DNA of 64,000 bases from Prunus persica (Eukaryota; Streptophyta; Magnoliopsida; Rosales; Rosaceae): assembly GCF_000346465.2 (NCBI RefSeq), contig NC_034014.1, forward strand, positions 20,973,517-21,037,516, read 5' to 3'. Positions 21,035 to 32,760 of this stretch are shown here, one piece after another (position 1 is the stretch's first letter; each line of letters begins with the position of its first letter). The notes below the pieces were generated by a model, which had not been told where the DNA came from, ran no database searches, and saw nothing but the letters and a program-made list of their open reading frames with translations. Position numbers and translations under genes: made by a program.

Positions 21035-22779
21035 AAAGGTAGTATCCGAAGTTGCATTCGATGCAAAAGATTTGGGCAACGTATCCTAAAGTGGTTTGTT
21101 ATCTATAGATGGGTGATAGTGAATAGATAAAAGAAAAAAAAATGGTACATGTTTTTTTTGTTAAAATATGAATATGGTTTGAATACTTTAGGTTAATTGT
21201 ATTCTTCTGAATAAGGAGGTATATCTAGAAGTTTACAAAGGTGCTTTACAGAGAAATAGATACAATAATTAATTAGGAGAATATCTCTTAATTATACGAG
21301 TGAGGGACAGCCTAGCATTCTTACTAGACTACTTCTGAAAGCAATTCCAACCAAATTAGAGCTTCTAGTCCTTGCACTTATGGATTGTAATGTATATGGA
21401 CTGTGAATTTTGGTTACCTACCGATGGGGTTCAAGTAATATGGCACATGACAATAACGAGTTGGCAACCCCTGAGATAATGTGGTTAGGATTGAGACCCC
21501 ATGATTTGGACAAGTATAAGATAACGGAAAAAGCATAGGCAAGCAAGAAAAATTTTTGAGTAGTCATACATTGATAATATAGAGAGAGAAAACAGTATAT
21601 CACAGATAATCCGAATTTGGTTGAAGAGGTAAATATGAGTAAATAGCCCACACCTGGGGTGTTGGCCAAATACCCTCCGATGCCTAAGTTAATTCAATTG
21701 GATCTTTGAGAAAAGATATGGCAATAGCTAAAATGAATGAATTTTTCTCTCACGAGTTGAGTCGGGTGGCTGGAGTCATGTGTGGTGGCACTTAGCCGTG
21801 TAAGGAGATAGGGTGAGAAGGGAAGTGAGAGAGAAAGAATGGTGTTTCTCTCGGTTTTTGGAATTAGGTTTAGCATGGTATCAGAGCCAATATTCAGTTG
21901 GCGAGTCCTTACTTAGTTAGGATTTCCATTCCTTACTATGTAAGAATTTTGGTTATTTACCAATTTATCTAGTCATATTATAATTGAGATTTATTTTCTA
22001 TTGTTATTTATATTTATTTTCTATTTTATTTAGGGTTATATTTCTTTATAAATACCTCCATATTGGAGAAGAATAAATATATGAGCATATAACTGAATAT
22101 TTGTCCTACTTTGTTTTACTTGATATTTGAGCTAGGTTTTCTTGTGACATGTGCTTGCGTTCTCCTTGCAATTGAATTACTCTCCTCCCCTCCTCTTTAA
22201 GAAGGGAGGAGGAGTGAAAAAGATATGTTTCTCTTTCCCATATAGATATTGCCTATTTCTTGACTCCGACAACCCCATCTCTTCAGGAGGAGAGGAGGAT
22301 TGAAGAGAATTTGTGTCTGCATTAATTAGCTAAAGTTGATATGGAAGAATTTGTTATCATTTTCAACTATCATTTATGTGGTCATTGTCGTTGTTGTGGT
22401 CACTGCTACTGCCATTGATGTTGCCTTTGTTTGCTTCGCTTTCTATTCTTTTTCATTGCCAATGATGTCAATGTGTTTTGATTAGTCTCTACAACATAAA
22501 AAAAAAAAAAAAAAAAACTAACCCTAACACTACCTATTTTCAATGCACTATACAGCTAGCCTATAATCCTAGCCCGCCGTCGTTGTCTACCTTGCTACCG
22601 TCGTCGTCGCCTACCTTGCTATTGTCGCCACTGTCGCCACCCCGCCATCCATCACCATGCTGAATGTTGATGCCTTTATTTCTTTACTTGCTTCTAGTTA
22701 AACTTCACCTATTGCTTCTCCTACCCTTATTATGATGGTTCATACTGAATCGTCCACCAACCTACTATTGTGATTCAAA

Positions 22780-23004
22780 TTGAATGGATCCAACTATGCG
22801 ATTTGGGCTTCGATGATCGAACTCTATGCTACTTCTCAAGGAAAATTGGGTTACTTAACTCGTGACTCTAATGCCCCAGATTCCAAAGATTTATATTTCA
22901 AAAAATGGAAAATTAATTATGCTACCTTGAAAAGTTGGATGATATGCACTATGGAACCTAGTTTGTTGAATAAGTTTCATACTTACTTACTATCGTGCTC
23001 ATAG
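22780..23004 (+). pseudogene. Copia gag N-terminal fragment
   Basis: The translated segment 'MNGSNYAIWASMIELYATSQGKLGYL' matches the start of Copia Gag proteins (the 'L.G.NY..W...M' pattern), followed by 'WKINYATLKSWMICTMEPSLLNKF'. The frame then runs into a repeat array. It is a fragment only. Confidence 0.75.
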
Positions 23005-23255
23005 GAATTTTGTATTATGTCTTACCTACTGTTGTGCTCACAGGGTTTCCATGTTCTGCCTTATCTACTACCGTGCTCACAGGGTTTCTGTGTTCTGCCT
23101 TACCTACAATTGTGCTCACATGGTTTCTGTGTTATGCCTTACCTACTGCCGTGCTAACAAGGTTTCTGTGTTCTACCTTATCTACTGTCATGTTCACAAG
23201 GTTTTTGTGTTTTGCCTTACTTACTATAGTGCTCACAAGGTTTCTATGTTCTGCT
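22981..23255 (+). repeat. 39-bp minisatellite, about seven units
   Basis: The unit is close to 'acctactgccgtgctcac' followed by 'aaggtttctgtgttctgcctt', 39 bp long, repeated about seven times with point differences. Because 39 is divisible by 3 the array stays open in more than one frame (13-residue repeats). It replaces the rest of gag in the Copia remnant. Confidence 0.85.
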
Positions 23256-23668
23256 TTTATATGTTCTTCTATGTCCCCTATTTGTTAGGGTTAGTCAGTT
23301 ATTTCACTCGTAGTTTATGACAAGACATTCTATGCAATTGTTCGATTGGTCAATGTCGAGTATGGTGTTCTATGACTCACTTGTCAAGTTGGGCATGAGA
23401 AATAACTTTGCCCCAGGGGGAGTGTTGGCGAGTCCTTAGTTGGGATTTTGGTAACTTACCCATTCATCTAGTCCTATTATAATTGAGATTTATTTCATAT
23501 TGTAATTTATATTTATTTTCTATTGTAATTTGGATTTATTTTCTATTTTATTTAGGGTTATACTTCTTTATAAATACCTCCATATTGGAGAAGAATAAAG
23601 ATATGAACATATATAAGCATATAATTGAATATTTGTCCTACTTTGTTTGACTTGCTAAAATATGAATA

Positions 23669-25071
23669 GGGTGCATTTTTGCTCACCACTTTAACCCTAG
23701 GTGTACCCTCACCATCTCTCCAAAAAGTTGACACATGTCCATGGGTTTAACTATAGTTAATTCTTTATTTTTTATTTATTTGATGACATTATTATGAGAG
23801 AGAAACAATACTTCAATAAATTTCCTGATTTACCCTTGTTCTAACCTAGCAAACTTTCCACTTTTCTAAATTAATTAACAACAACCCAAATAAATAATTG
23901 ACACTTTCCACTTTTCGAGTCCAATGTTGGTAGAAACGTTAAGGAAACAAAAAATAAGGGTTTAACTACAACTAAAACCAATATCATATGTAAAAGTGAA
24001 TCAGCCGAGCACTCAAAAAAAGCAGCTAAAAGTTACCATCTTTTGCAGATTTCTCTTCCAACCAAAACAAAGGTTTCAAACAAAGGCCAGTCAAAACCGT
24101 CTCTTGTAAACAAAATGAGACAAAACAAAGTGGTGAGCAAAAATGGAGTTAACATAAAGCCAATTGAGATTCAAAGTATTTGGGCGTGTTCTTCAAAGTA
24201 TTGAAGTCTGTCAATTGCCAATTATTTATTTTGGTTGTTGTTAATTAATTTAGAAAAGTGAAATTGTCACACCCCGGGATCGGCTCCGCCGTAGCACGAT
24301 ATTGTCCGCTTTGGGCCCCCCTCTCTGCCCTCACGGTTTTGTTTTTGGGAACTCACGAGCAACTTCCCAGTGGGTCACCCATCCTGGGATTGCTCTAGCC
24401 CCCAATTCGCTTAACTTCAGAGTTCCTACGACTCCGAAGCCAGTGAGCTCCCAAAAGGCCTCGTGCTAGATGGATGCGGGTGTGCACATATAAGGCACAT
24501 CACCCCCTCTCCGTTTGGTTGATGTGGGATCTTACAATCCACCCCCCTTAAGGGCCCAACGTCCTCGTCGGCACACTCGCACCACACGGCAGAGTGGCTC
24601 TGATACCAAATTGTCACATCCCGGGATCAACTCCGCCGTAGCACGATATTGTCCGCTTTGGGCCCCCCTCTCTGCCCTCACGGTTTTATTTTTGGGAACT
24701 CACGAGCAACTTCCCAGTGGGTCACCCATCCTGGGATTGCTCTAGCCCCCAACTCGCTTAACTTCAGAGTTCCTACGACTCCGAAGCCAGTGAGCTCCCA
24801 AAAGGCCTCATGCTAGATGGATGCGGGTGTGCACATATAAGGCACATCACCCCCTCTCCGTTTGGTTGATGTGGGATCTTACATTTGCTAGGTTAGAATA
24901 AGAGTAAATCAGGAAAAATCTTATTGAAGTATTGTTTCTCTCTCATAATAATGTCATCAAATAAATAACAAATAAAGAATTAACTATAGTTAAACCCATA
25001 GACATGTGTCAACTTTTGGGAGGGGTGGTGAGGGTACACCTAGGGTTAAAGTGGTGAGCAAAAATGCACCC
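23669..25071. mobile_element. Mutator-like non-autonomous element with long terminal inverted repeats
   Basis: The termini GGGTGCATTTTTGCTCACC and their complement at 25053-25071 begin inverted arms of about 235 bp (23669-23905 versus 24211-24264 plus 24884-25071). A 10-bp direct repeat, AATATGAATA, flanks the element (23659-23668, 25072-25081). Long arms with a 9-10-bp duplication point to a Mutator-type element. The central part has no transposase, and a Cassandra element is inserted in the right arm. Confidence 0.8.
24265..24883 (-). mobile_element. Cassandra TRIM element, two LTRs
   Basis: LTRs at 24265-24536 and 24612-24883 (272 bp each) enclose a 75-bp internal segment with TGGTATCAGAGCCAC next to the right LTR and a GGGGGG-rich polypurine tract next to the left one. 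The 5S-rRNA-like part of the LTR is the same as in the triple-LTR copy at 9.1-10.1 kb. No matching 5-bp target duplication is visible (GAAAT versus TTTGC), so one flank has probably been altered. Confidence 0.9.
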
Positions 25072-26784
25072 AATATGAATATAGTTTGAATATTTTAGGT
25101 TAATTGTATTCTTCTCCATAATGAGGTATATGTAGGAGTTTACAAGGGTGCTTTAGAAGGAAATGGATACAGTAATTAATTGGGAGAATATCTCCTAATT
25201 ATACAAGGATGTGTCAACTATATAAAATAAGGGAGTATATCACCTAATTAACTTAAGAAATAAATCTCTTTAATTTAGTAGGTTAACTCAGGTCAACATT
25301 TTTTTCCATGTGAGCATGACAGTACCAAGTATGAGGATTATATTGCGGGACACTACATGGTAAAAAGGATACACTTTAACCTAAACTTTAATACCAAGTA
25401 TGAGGATTATTCCTTTTACTCTAACTCACCTAATAAGCATATTTTTCAGTTCTTCTATAAACACCCTTCATTCATTTGACTATTGTGTCATTTGCTTTAA
25501 CAACACCAAAAGTTTAAGATAAGAAAAATAAATGGTTCAACAAATTATTGATTTGCTAAAGGAGGAGCTGCCAGTGTTCCAAACGTCTTTGGTACTCACC
25601 AGGGATGTCAAGACCGGCCTTGTCCTTGTTGACATTGTTAATGGTTTATGTACCGTCGGTGCTGAAAATTTGGTATATAAGATAGATAGATTTATGTACC
25701 ACATCAGTTTTCAAAATTTGGTTCTAAGTTTAATAATTTTCTTTTGTCCAGTGACATAGTTTAACATTGCAATGGTGCATTTTGTGATGCATATTAAATA
25801 GGCACCAACACAGCCTGATAACCAAATCTCTGAAATGGTGGACGAGTCGGTGACAGTTGCAAGAGATTTATGTGACTGAAAGTCGCCTGTCTTTGCTTTC
25901 CTTGATTCTCATCACCCTACATTCCTGAGCCTCCTTATCCTCCTCATTACATTGCTGGAACTGATGAAGCAAAGCTAGTCCCATGTGCCCTTTTGTTCTT
26001 AGCTTCTTATTTGTCCATATCCTAGTAACTCTCTTTTAATTACATAATCATCTGCAGCCCTGCAATGGTTGGAGAATGAAGCTAATGTGATACTTAGGCA
26101 TAAAGATTGCATCGATGGGTTCCTTGGTTCTGTTGCGAAAGATGGCTCTACTGTTTTTATCAATTGGGTGCAAAGTAATCAGATCAAAGTTGTAAGCATT
26201 TCCTAAACCCCAAAAACTGCCCATATGCTTGAATTTTTCTGTTGTTGTCTACATTTCCCATTTATTTTTCTTTTCCTTGTGTTCCAAGATATTGGTCGTA
26301 GGGATATGCACATATATATGTGTCCTAGATTTTGTGTGTGCAACTTTGTCCACAAGAAATCGAGGTTTCCTTGTCCCTCTGGAGGATGTGATTGTGTATT
26401 CCCGGGGTTGTTCCACTTTTGATATTCCTATTGAAGTTACCAACACTTCCAAAGATGTTGTAGGTCATCCCCAGGTACTTCAAAATTCTAATCAAATCTT
26501 TGTATGGCTAGTAGTTGTCTTGTTCTGATTTTCTTTTATTTTTTTCCCTTTTGACATTGCATATATAAAATTCAAATGGATAAATTATTATATGGTACCG
26601 CGTGGTCTAATATGGCTGGACGACGACATTTTTCACTTTTAGGGTACAGAATCCTGTCAATGTAATATTTGGACTACATGGTTGATATTATTTCTCACTT
26701 TTAGGGTATAAATCAATAAATATTCACTTATTTTATCACATATAGACAAGTTATATCACATGATCATGCTTGAGTACTACACTA

Positions 26785-27015
26785 TGTTTGGTACACCGTA
26801 TTAGACTCTGGATAGAAGTAAATAATCCATGTCACTTGTTTGGTGTCAACTTGTATTATTTAATTATCCGACTATATTAAATGGATTGTGCTTTTCATAC
26901 TCTCCTTAACTGACCAACTAATACAACGCACACACCCAGTTTAGATAATGCACGTTTAATTATAAGAATGAAAACACGCTCTCTCTCTTATTTCTTCCTC
27001 ATGTTCTCATCTATG

Positions 27016-27073
<58 letters not shown>

Positions 27074-27716
27074 ATCTCCAAATTTGGAGATCTGGAGTGC
27101 AAAACCACCTTGTCGTCTCTTCTTATAGATCTCATCTCAGTGATCTCACTCCAAAACACTCTCGCAGAGAGAGAGTGCTCCCTTGGCTTAATAGTAAATT
27201 TGATCAGATGTTGCGGGTTTTGAATCACCCAACTTGGAAGACTTTTGCTGAATTTATGCATCTATATCTACTGTCCGTGCTCCCTGTTGTGCTGTTGTTT
27301 TTAAGGTTACCGTTTGTTAATATATTAGATAGCCAGACATCATGTTCATTTAGTTTGTTGGATGTTTTCTCACCCCTTATTAAATTCTAAAATGTATGAT
27401 CTTAAGTTCTACAATTATGATAATGAGTTGGTTCATGTAATCTTGTCTAATAGATCCTGGCAAAAACAAAAGAAAACAAAATCTTGTCATATGAATCTTG
27501 CCAAAAAAAATTTGTGACATCTAAATTTCAAGTTCCATTTAATTTATTAGAGAATTAAAAAAAATTCAGATCCAAACATAATATAATTTAGTCAGACTGT
27601 TTATCCAGAACGACACCAAATGTCTTATAATATTATGAACAAATAGTTAATATTTTTCATAACAGATTAATACTGTCGGATAGAAATTAAACAATATTCA
27701 ACGTGCCAAACGAGCC
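26785..27716. mobile_element. MITE-like insertion in nicotinamidase copy 3
   Basis: Compared with copies 1 and 2, about 930 bp are inserted between 'GAGTACTACACTAT' and 'AAATGCTCC'. The ends (GTTTGGTACACCG left; CGTGCCAAACGAGCC right) are inverted relative to each other over GTTTGG(T/C)AC. The target duplication is not clear. Inside is a long CT run and an open frame (26968-27390) that I do not recognise and do not consider a gene. Confidence 0.55.
27019..27071. repeat. (CT)n microsatellite, about 26 units
   Basis: An uninterrupted CT run of about 53 bp. It produces artificial Leu-Ser and Arg-Glu repeat frames. Confidence 0.95.
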
Positions 27717-27880
27717 TATAAATGCTCCATAATATGTGTCTTTAAATATTTTTTTTATATATTTGATTGGACAGTGCTCTAATTTTGTCATATAAATAGA
27801 TTAGTATGGACTGATACTTTGAACTCCGAGGACTTTGGATACACAGGATGAGACATAATTTGCTATAACGTATACCAAAG

Positions 27881-28258
27881 TCCGTATATATATGTATATT
27901 ATTATTAAAACATATATATATTATAATATATATATACACACATATATACATGTATATTATTATAACATACTCATATATATATATATTATAAACAGTCCTA
28001 ATTTCTTGGACTACAGGAGTCCAAGAGCTGTAGTCCAAGAAATTATGGTCACCCATCAAAACTGATATTATAAAATACATATATACACATACATAATATA
28101 TATATATATATTTGAAAAAATAAAAAAATCTAGTCCTAGTATACACCAAACGCAGGATAAGTGTTATTCAACTTAGACCAAGCCAAGTCAAGCCTAGACA
28201 GTTCATAAGTATAGTCCATGCCAAGCCAAGCCTAGACAGTTCCTAAGTATAGTCCATG
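27881..28258. repeat. AT-rich spacer with a 38-43-bp direct repeat
   Basis: 27885-28110 is rich in TATATA/ACATATATA. 28178-28220 and 28221-28258 are a tandem pair sharing 'AAGCCTAGACAGTTC' and 'TAAGTATAGTCCATG'. No gene is seen. Confidence 0.7.
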
Positions 28259-28515
28259 CTAAGGCAGTTCTATGTAACAAACGAGCCCAGTATTATTGCT
28301 ATAAATATAATAAAAAAAATAAAAAGACAAAAGTCTACCGTGAAACTAATCAGAATAGTTCCCCCAACTCAACGGTCCAGATTCCAGATAAAACCCCCAG
28401 ATACAAAAACACAAAAGAAACTCTTTCATTCTTCTCTTCCTTCTCTGCAAATACTTTCCAAATTCTTTCCAAATTCTTAACATCGCGCATCAATCAACAT
28501 CACCACGCAAAAATC

Positions 28516-29051
28516 ATGTGTTACGGTCAGCAACGACCCTTCTCCAGAGACAACCTGACCCCTACGCGCGTCGTCCGATTGCCGAACGACAACGCGGTTG
28601 TGGTCGCAGATCTGCGCGGCCGCCTGGCTGAGACGGAAGCACGGCTGGCGCGAGCCAGGGCTCGGGAAGCAGAGCTCAGCCGCCGCCTCAATGAGATGAA
28701 ACGATTCGTTTCGGTCATGGAGATCCTCGAAACCTATCTCAAACGTCGCTTCCGCGAGCAGCAAGAATATGTATCTGACCTCTTCTCTCCCTCTCCCCTG
28801 TCAAGTAAATAAAAAGCCCCAAACCATCACTAATTGCCTCCTTTTCTTTTGCGCATTTTATCGAACACCTCTTGTTCATAGTTTTCCCTTTTTACTTTTT
28901 TCGTTTTTTGTTTTGTTTTTTAGGTTGGTTTTAATGGTTCTGGGTTTATCATCAGGTCCTGTTTGTGTTTGTATTATTACATGACATTATTATCAATGTG
29001 ATGCAGATTATTGATGAACAAGATTTATACTTGGATAGTTATCTAGTGTAA
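28516..29051 (+). CDS. Small coiled-coil protein, SKIP34-like
   Basis: The first ATG opens 'MCYGQQRPFSRDN', followed by a helical, heptad-like region 'LRGRLAETEARLARARAREAELSRRLNEM' (about residues 34-62) and 'KRFVSVMEILETYLKRRFREQQEY'. I associate this with the plant SKP1-interacting protein SKIP34 from memory. Two gene models fit. In the first, a GT donor at 28771 joins to an AG acceptor at 29006, adding 'IIDEQDLYLDSYLV' and stopping at 29049-29051 (99 residues). In the second, the frame reads through the donor to TAA at 28810-28812 (98 residues). The spliced model is preferred because the donor context and the acceptor TGATGCAG are good and the added tail is helical. Role: possibly an SCF partner, unproven. 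Confidence 0.6.
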
Positions 29052-32000
29052 AACAACTAGTAGATTTGCTGTTGTTTGGAATTTGGATACTGGAATCATT
29101 TTAGTGCCATTGATTTTCTATTTCATGATTTTCATTTTGGTGGTTTGGGTATGGTCATCGGCTCACTTCTTTGTTAAATTGGAGAGACTGGAATGCAAAA
29201 TTTCATATATTTTAGAGAGCATATGTTTATGCTTAGTGATCAGCAGCTAGTTAATGAATCATTTGTCTGTTTCCACTAAAGTGTGGATTTGAGATTTTGG
29301 ATTCACAACAATTTTTTAAGTTGCCATTGTGTTCAATTGAGGAGAAAAGCTGGAGGGCTCTTCATCAAACATGTAGGTACATTTTCTAACCCAACTATGA
29401 GCACATGCTATGGATTGAAAGGAAATCTTTTTTTTGTGGATATTTGTCTTTGTACTTTGTAGAAAGGGGAGAAAGTTGGTAGGCATCTCCTAACCAGCCC
29501 TCAGGCTTACTTGTTACCAGTAGAACTGGTTATGGCTGTGGATTGAAATGGGCTTTTGTTGAATGGAGAAAATTATCTCACTTACCAATGAGATTGAAGG
29601 CTTTTTTATTTTTGAGGTCCAAGAAGTCATCTCATTAGAAAACAGACCCCAAACTAGGGAGCAACAAGGATGAGATTTAAGGTTTGAATGCTATATATAT
29701 ATGTAAACTTTAAGCTATCTGCAAAATGGTGCTCAACTCAACAAAAATAATCAAGTTATGACTGCTTGGAGTTTTCTTTTCTTAATATGCAGTTGATTAC
29801 TTTCACTTAGTTGGACTATTTGTATATATATTATTACTTGTAACATTTTAATGAATCTGATTTGAGGGAAGATGGATCAAGTCAGTTAAAATAGGCTCAC
29901 ACCAGTAACTGGATTGATAAATAGGTTGCAGTTGGATGGTGGATACAAAACTAAGGAGCTTTGCATTTAGCTTCTTAGTTTAAACTGTTGAGAGTTTTGA
30001 TTTTTTTTTCTCATAACTTGTGCTCTTATAATTTTAAGTGGGTTAGGAACTGAATTAGAAGTAGAACTTTTTTACTGGAACTAAGCAGTAAATTACAATT
30101 TTTTAAGGACTAATTTACGTGCTGTTTTGATTAACATAAACCCTTAACTTAATATTTCAAAAATCTCGTGAAACTATTAACAATCAAAATTGGAATCTAC
30201 TATCTATATTCAACCTTACTGTTAACAAAATTTCTATCTTTTTGGCTCAGTCTTCTGTTCTTTATTCTGATACAATGAAGTGGAATGCCTGGCCAAAAGT
30301 CCAGTGCTATCTGCTTGTTAGCTGCAATTTCAGCAGGGTAAAACAGAATCTGCTTAGTTGAAAAGTGTTGTTGGGCTATTATGGCTCAAAGGCTACAATA
30401 TTCTCCTATAACCTAGCAAACTTGTAATTTACACTGCATGTCGTTTTGTGGTTTCCATGATCGTGAAACTGGGGGTTTAAGCATCACAATCCACTCTGGA
30501 TTTTGGAATCATTTCCCTCCATATTTTTCTTTTCTTTTGTAGTCGAGTGAATTCAAAAAACCAAAAAGTCTTAAACTTTCTCCTTTTGAAGGTTGGCAGG
30601 ACTTGCAGTTGATTTTGCTTTTGTTGGCCGAAATGACTTTTTGGTTGGCCAGAAGAAAGATATGGAATCTTATAAATCGTTTTTATGATCCTTCTACTTC
30701 ACGATAACCTTCACAAGTATGGAGAGATAATGATTAAGCTAAGGACCTTGGATATAGAGATGACAATCAAACTTGTGAAGGAGAGATAATGATTAAGCTA
30801 AGGACCTTAGATATAGAGATGACAATCAAAGGAGGGCAAGATTGTCATTGATCTCAAAGTTTAAAATTATTTATTTATTTTTGGTAGAACACTAATCTCC
30901 AGCTCTGCTCTCCCAATAATATCTCCTGAAGTTGGAGTTATATCCCATTTGACAAGAAAACTTAGTTGTGACGGGGATAACACTGTTTTGCTATTTTCGG
31001 CTAATAATTTTATGCCACATGATAGTGTTATCAAACGTGTCATATTGTTATTGACCGAAAATATTCCCGTTTCATAAAAGTCTCTCTCTCAATTGACAAA
31101 CCTTATGTGATTTTCAAAGTATTGACACAACCGCAACCTCCGATATGTTGGAAGTTGCTTGCTCATCTTGTTGAAAATACTCTTACCAACTCAGCAACAT
31201 ACTTTAAAGAAACAAAAATAAAAATAAAAGGAAGCAAAAGAAAAAGAACAGAGTTGCCAATTATATCTTTTCCTCAACCGAGAAAAAGAAAAATCCTACT
31301 GAAGGTAGTGTGATCCTAGAATAAAGCATGGAAACAGATCCTGCCAATAATCCCTTTTGTGACAGTCGACAAAGTTAAGTAATCTTTTAATTGTATTTAA
31401 GTAAAAAGATACACTCACAAATAAACATCTTTAATTGTCTTTAGGCTACAAAGTCCAAGCGAAGGTGACAGAATGGCCCTGACTCAACTTTCATATTCAA
31501 TCCATACTTCATTGCCTTTCTTTGATAATCCAACTCTTATCCACTTATAAAAAAGGAAAAAAAAATGCAATTTTATAAAAGTTAGTTTTGATGAATTGGA
31601 GGGATTCAAAATCTGTAACATAAAGAACAAGGAGGAAGTGAAGGAATATACAAAAGGGAAATTGTGAAGTTTAACCCGTTTGGTTCATGGAAAATGAGAC
31701 TTGGGAATAGGAAATCAATTGCTTTCCCTGTTTGGTAAGTTTAGGCATGGGAAATCGTTGCATGGCTCATGGGAAAGTAGGAGGAAAGTGAAGTCATCCT
31801 CTCAACTTGGGTTTTGTTTTCCCTTCTCATGGGAAAGTTTGGGAAAATAAGCTAACATTAAATACATATTTTTTTATGACCATTTTATCCCTATTAGAAA
31901 TTTAGAATTACAATATATCATTAAATGCATTCTTTTTTTATTTGATTTAATATGAGTATAATTGAAAATTATACAAACTTTATCTTCCATTCCTACTCAA

Positions 32001-32760
32001 AATAAACATGAGAAAGAAAATAAAGTGATATTTCCCGGTTACTTTCCCAGCATTACCAAATGTGGGAAATGAATCTTCCATTCTCATTCCTCGGAGAATG
32101 ACATGAAAAATGATTTCCCTTCAAATTCATTCCATGAACCAAATAGGGATTATTAAAGACAAAAAATTTGTAGCTCAAGTAATTAGAAGAAGTTATCCTG
32201 CACTCGTTTCGAGGTCCTGTGTTGTGTTAGATTCTTCCTCTCCAAATATCGTTAGTACGTTACTATGCATTACGTTTCCTCACAACGGCCAGAAAACGGG
32301 GGCATTTCAGTAATTTCAGCAAAAAAGCAAAACTTAAACTGAAAGCAACTAGCGAGCGGCAAACAGATCAGGAAAAAATAAAAATAAATAAAAGAAGAAG
32401 AAGAAGAAGAAGATGAAGCTCACACACACTTATCTCAAGCAACAGTCGGCCCGATCACACCATTACTCGCATCATTACAGTTGAAATTAGCACTAATAAA
32501 AATGATGAACCTCTCTTGTTCACCCTCTCACACACCTTTCCCCATCCCAACAAACCCAACTCATTCTTTCTTGCTTTGCTTTCACTCTCCCTCTCTCTTT
32601 CTCTAATTTAATACTTTATTTTCTTCTCGTGCTTATAGTTTGCTGAGCTTCTTCTTTGTGCTGCTCTCTGGGTAGGAAACTGAGGCAAGCTGTTTACTTT
32701 CTTTAGTTTTGAAGCTTATTTTTGTTGCAAAAACTGGTACCCATTTGAAAGGAAGCTTTA
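29052..32760. other. Intergenic region between the SKIP34-like gene and NAT12
   Basis: No gene was recognised. 30721-30770 is repeated at 30780-30830 (tandem period about 59 bp, 'GAGAGATAATGATTAAGC' core). A MITE-like repeat lies at 31681-32136 (listed separately). A short (AAG)n tract is at 32393-32411. The last 350 bp are CT-rich and probably hold the NAT12 promoter and 5' UTR. Confidence 0.6.
31681..32136 (+). repeat. MITE-like dispersed repeat, copy A
   Basis: The ends TTGGTTCATGGAA and TTCCATGAACCAA are inverted repeats. Over more than 300 bp the interior matches, in reverse orientation, the sequence at about 42590-42925 in the polygalacturonase intron. It is non-coding. The family is unassigned. 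Confidence 0.7.

Larger units (their letters stand above)
5719..21089 (+). pseudogene. Nicotinamidase (NIC1-like), copy 2, split by transposons
   Basis: Exon 1 (5719-5859, 47 codons) is intact and preceded by a TATA-like box at 5641. Exon 2 starts at 5990 and is interrupted at 6124 by the Tat element; it resumes at 18983 with 'PPYPPHCIA'. Further exons are at about 19110-19250, 19345-19530 and the last one at 19858-19893 plus 21043-21089, split by a hAT element. Other lesions: a 2-bp insertion near 6034 giving an early TGA, a TGA at 19011 where copy 1 has GGA, an exon 3 acceptor changed from CTGCAG to CTACAA, an extra dinucleotide near 19373 just before the catalytic Cys region, and loss of about 180 bp before the last exon with ATATAG at both break points. 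It is a dead gene stretched over 15 kb. Confidence 0.85.
21897..23652 (+). mobile_element. Copia-type LTR element remnant, internally reduced
   Basis: Two similar segments of about 220 bp frame this region: 21897-22120 and 23423-23652. Both begin (T)GTTGGCGAGTCCTTA and include 'ATAAATACCTCCATATTGGAGAAGAATAAA'-type sequence (TATA box and downstream region). The right copy is preceded by a polypurine tract, CCCCAGGGGGAG. Only a gag fragment and a minisatellite lie between; pol is absent. I could not define target duplications. Confidence 0.65.
21159..25298 (+). mobile_element. Composite LTR-element block in nicotinamidase copy 2 3' UTR
   Basis: The left end (TGTTAAAATATGAATATGG..., 21159-21297) and the right segment starting at 23653 (TGCTAAAATATGAATA, resuming at 25082 after a DNA transposon) are similar for about 140 bp. 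Their contexts are a T-run on the left and TTTTTTT after CAACA at 25298 on the right, consistent with a weak TTTTT duplication. Resemblance of 25299-25318 to the nicotinamidase 3' UTR supports an insertion. A primer-site-like TGGTATCAGAGCC at 21877 ends the left part. The interior is replaced by other elements, so the exact borders are uncertain. Confidence 0.55.
25532..27880 (+). pseudogene. Nicotinamidase (NIC1-like), copy 3, inactivated and 3'-truncated
   Basis: Exon 1 (25532-25672) is open; FCTV is changed to LCTV beside the catalytic Asp motif. Exon 2 (from 25801) has a TGA at 25877-25879 and a one-base loss near 25920. Exon 3 (26058-26191) and exon 4 (26289-26474) are open and still encode the Lys motif ('LRHKDCIDGF') and the Cys motif ('ICTYICVLDF', Asp of the TDIC motif changed to Tyr). 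Intron sequence matching copy 1 continues to about 27880 but the last exon is missing. A MITE-like insertion lies in that intron. Confidence 0.85.

Noticed and set aside
22478..22663. Short frame with Lys-run and Ser/Pro-rich tail
   Set aside because: It arises from a poly-A run and CCGTCGTCG-type low-complexity DNA inside the Copia remnant.
26968..27390. 140-codon frame containing a Leu-Ser repeat
   Set aside because: The repeat is a CT microsatellite and the frame lies in a MITE-like insertion; the rest resembles no family I know.
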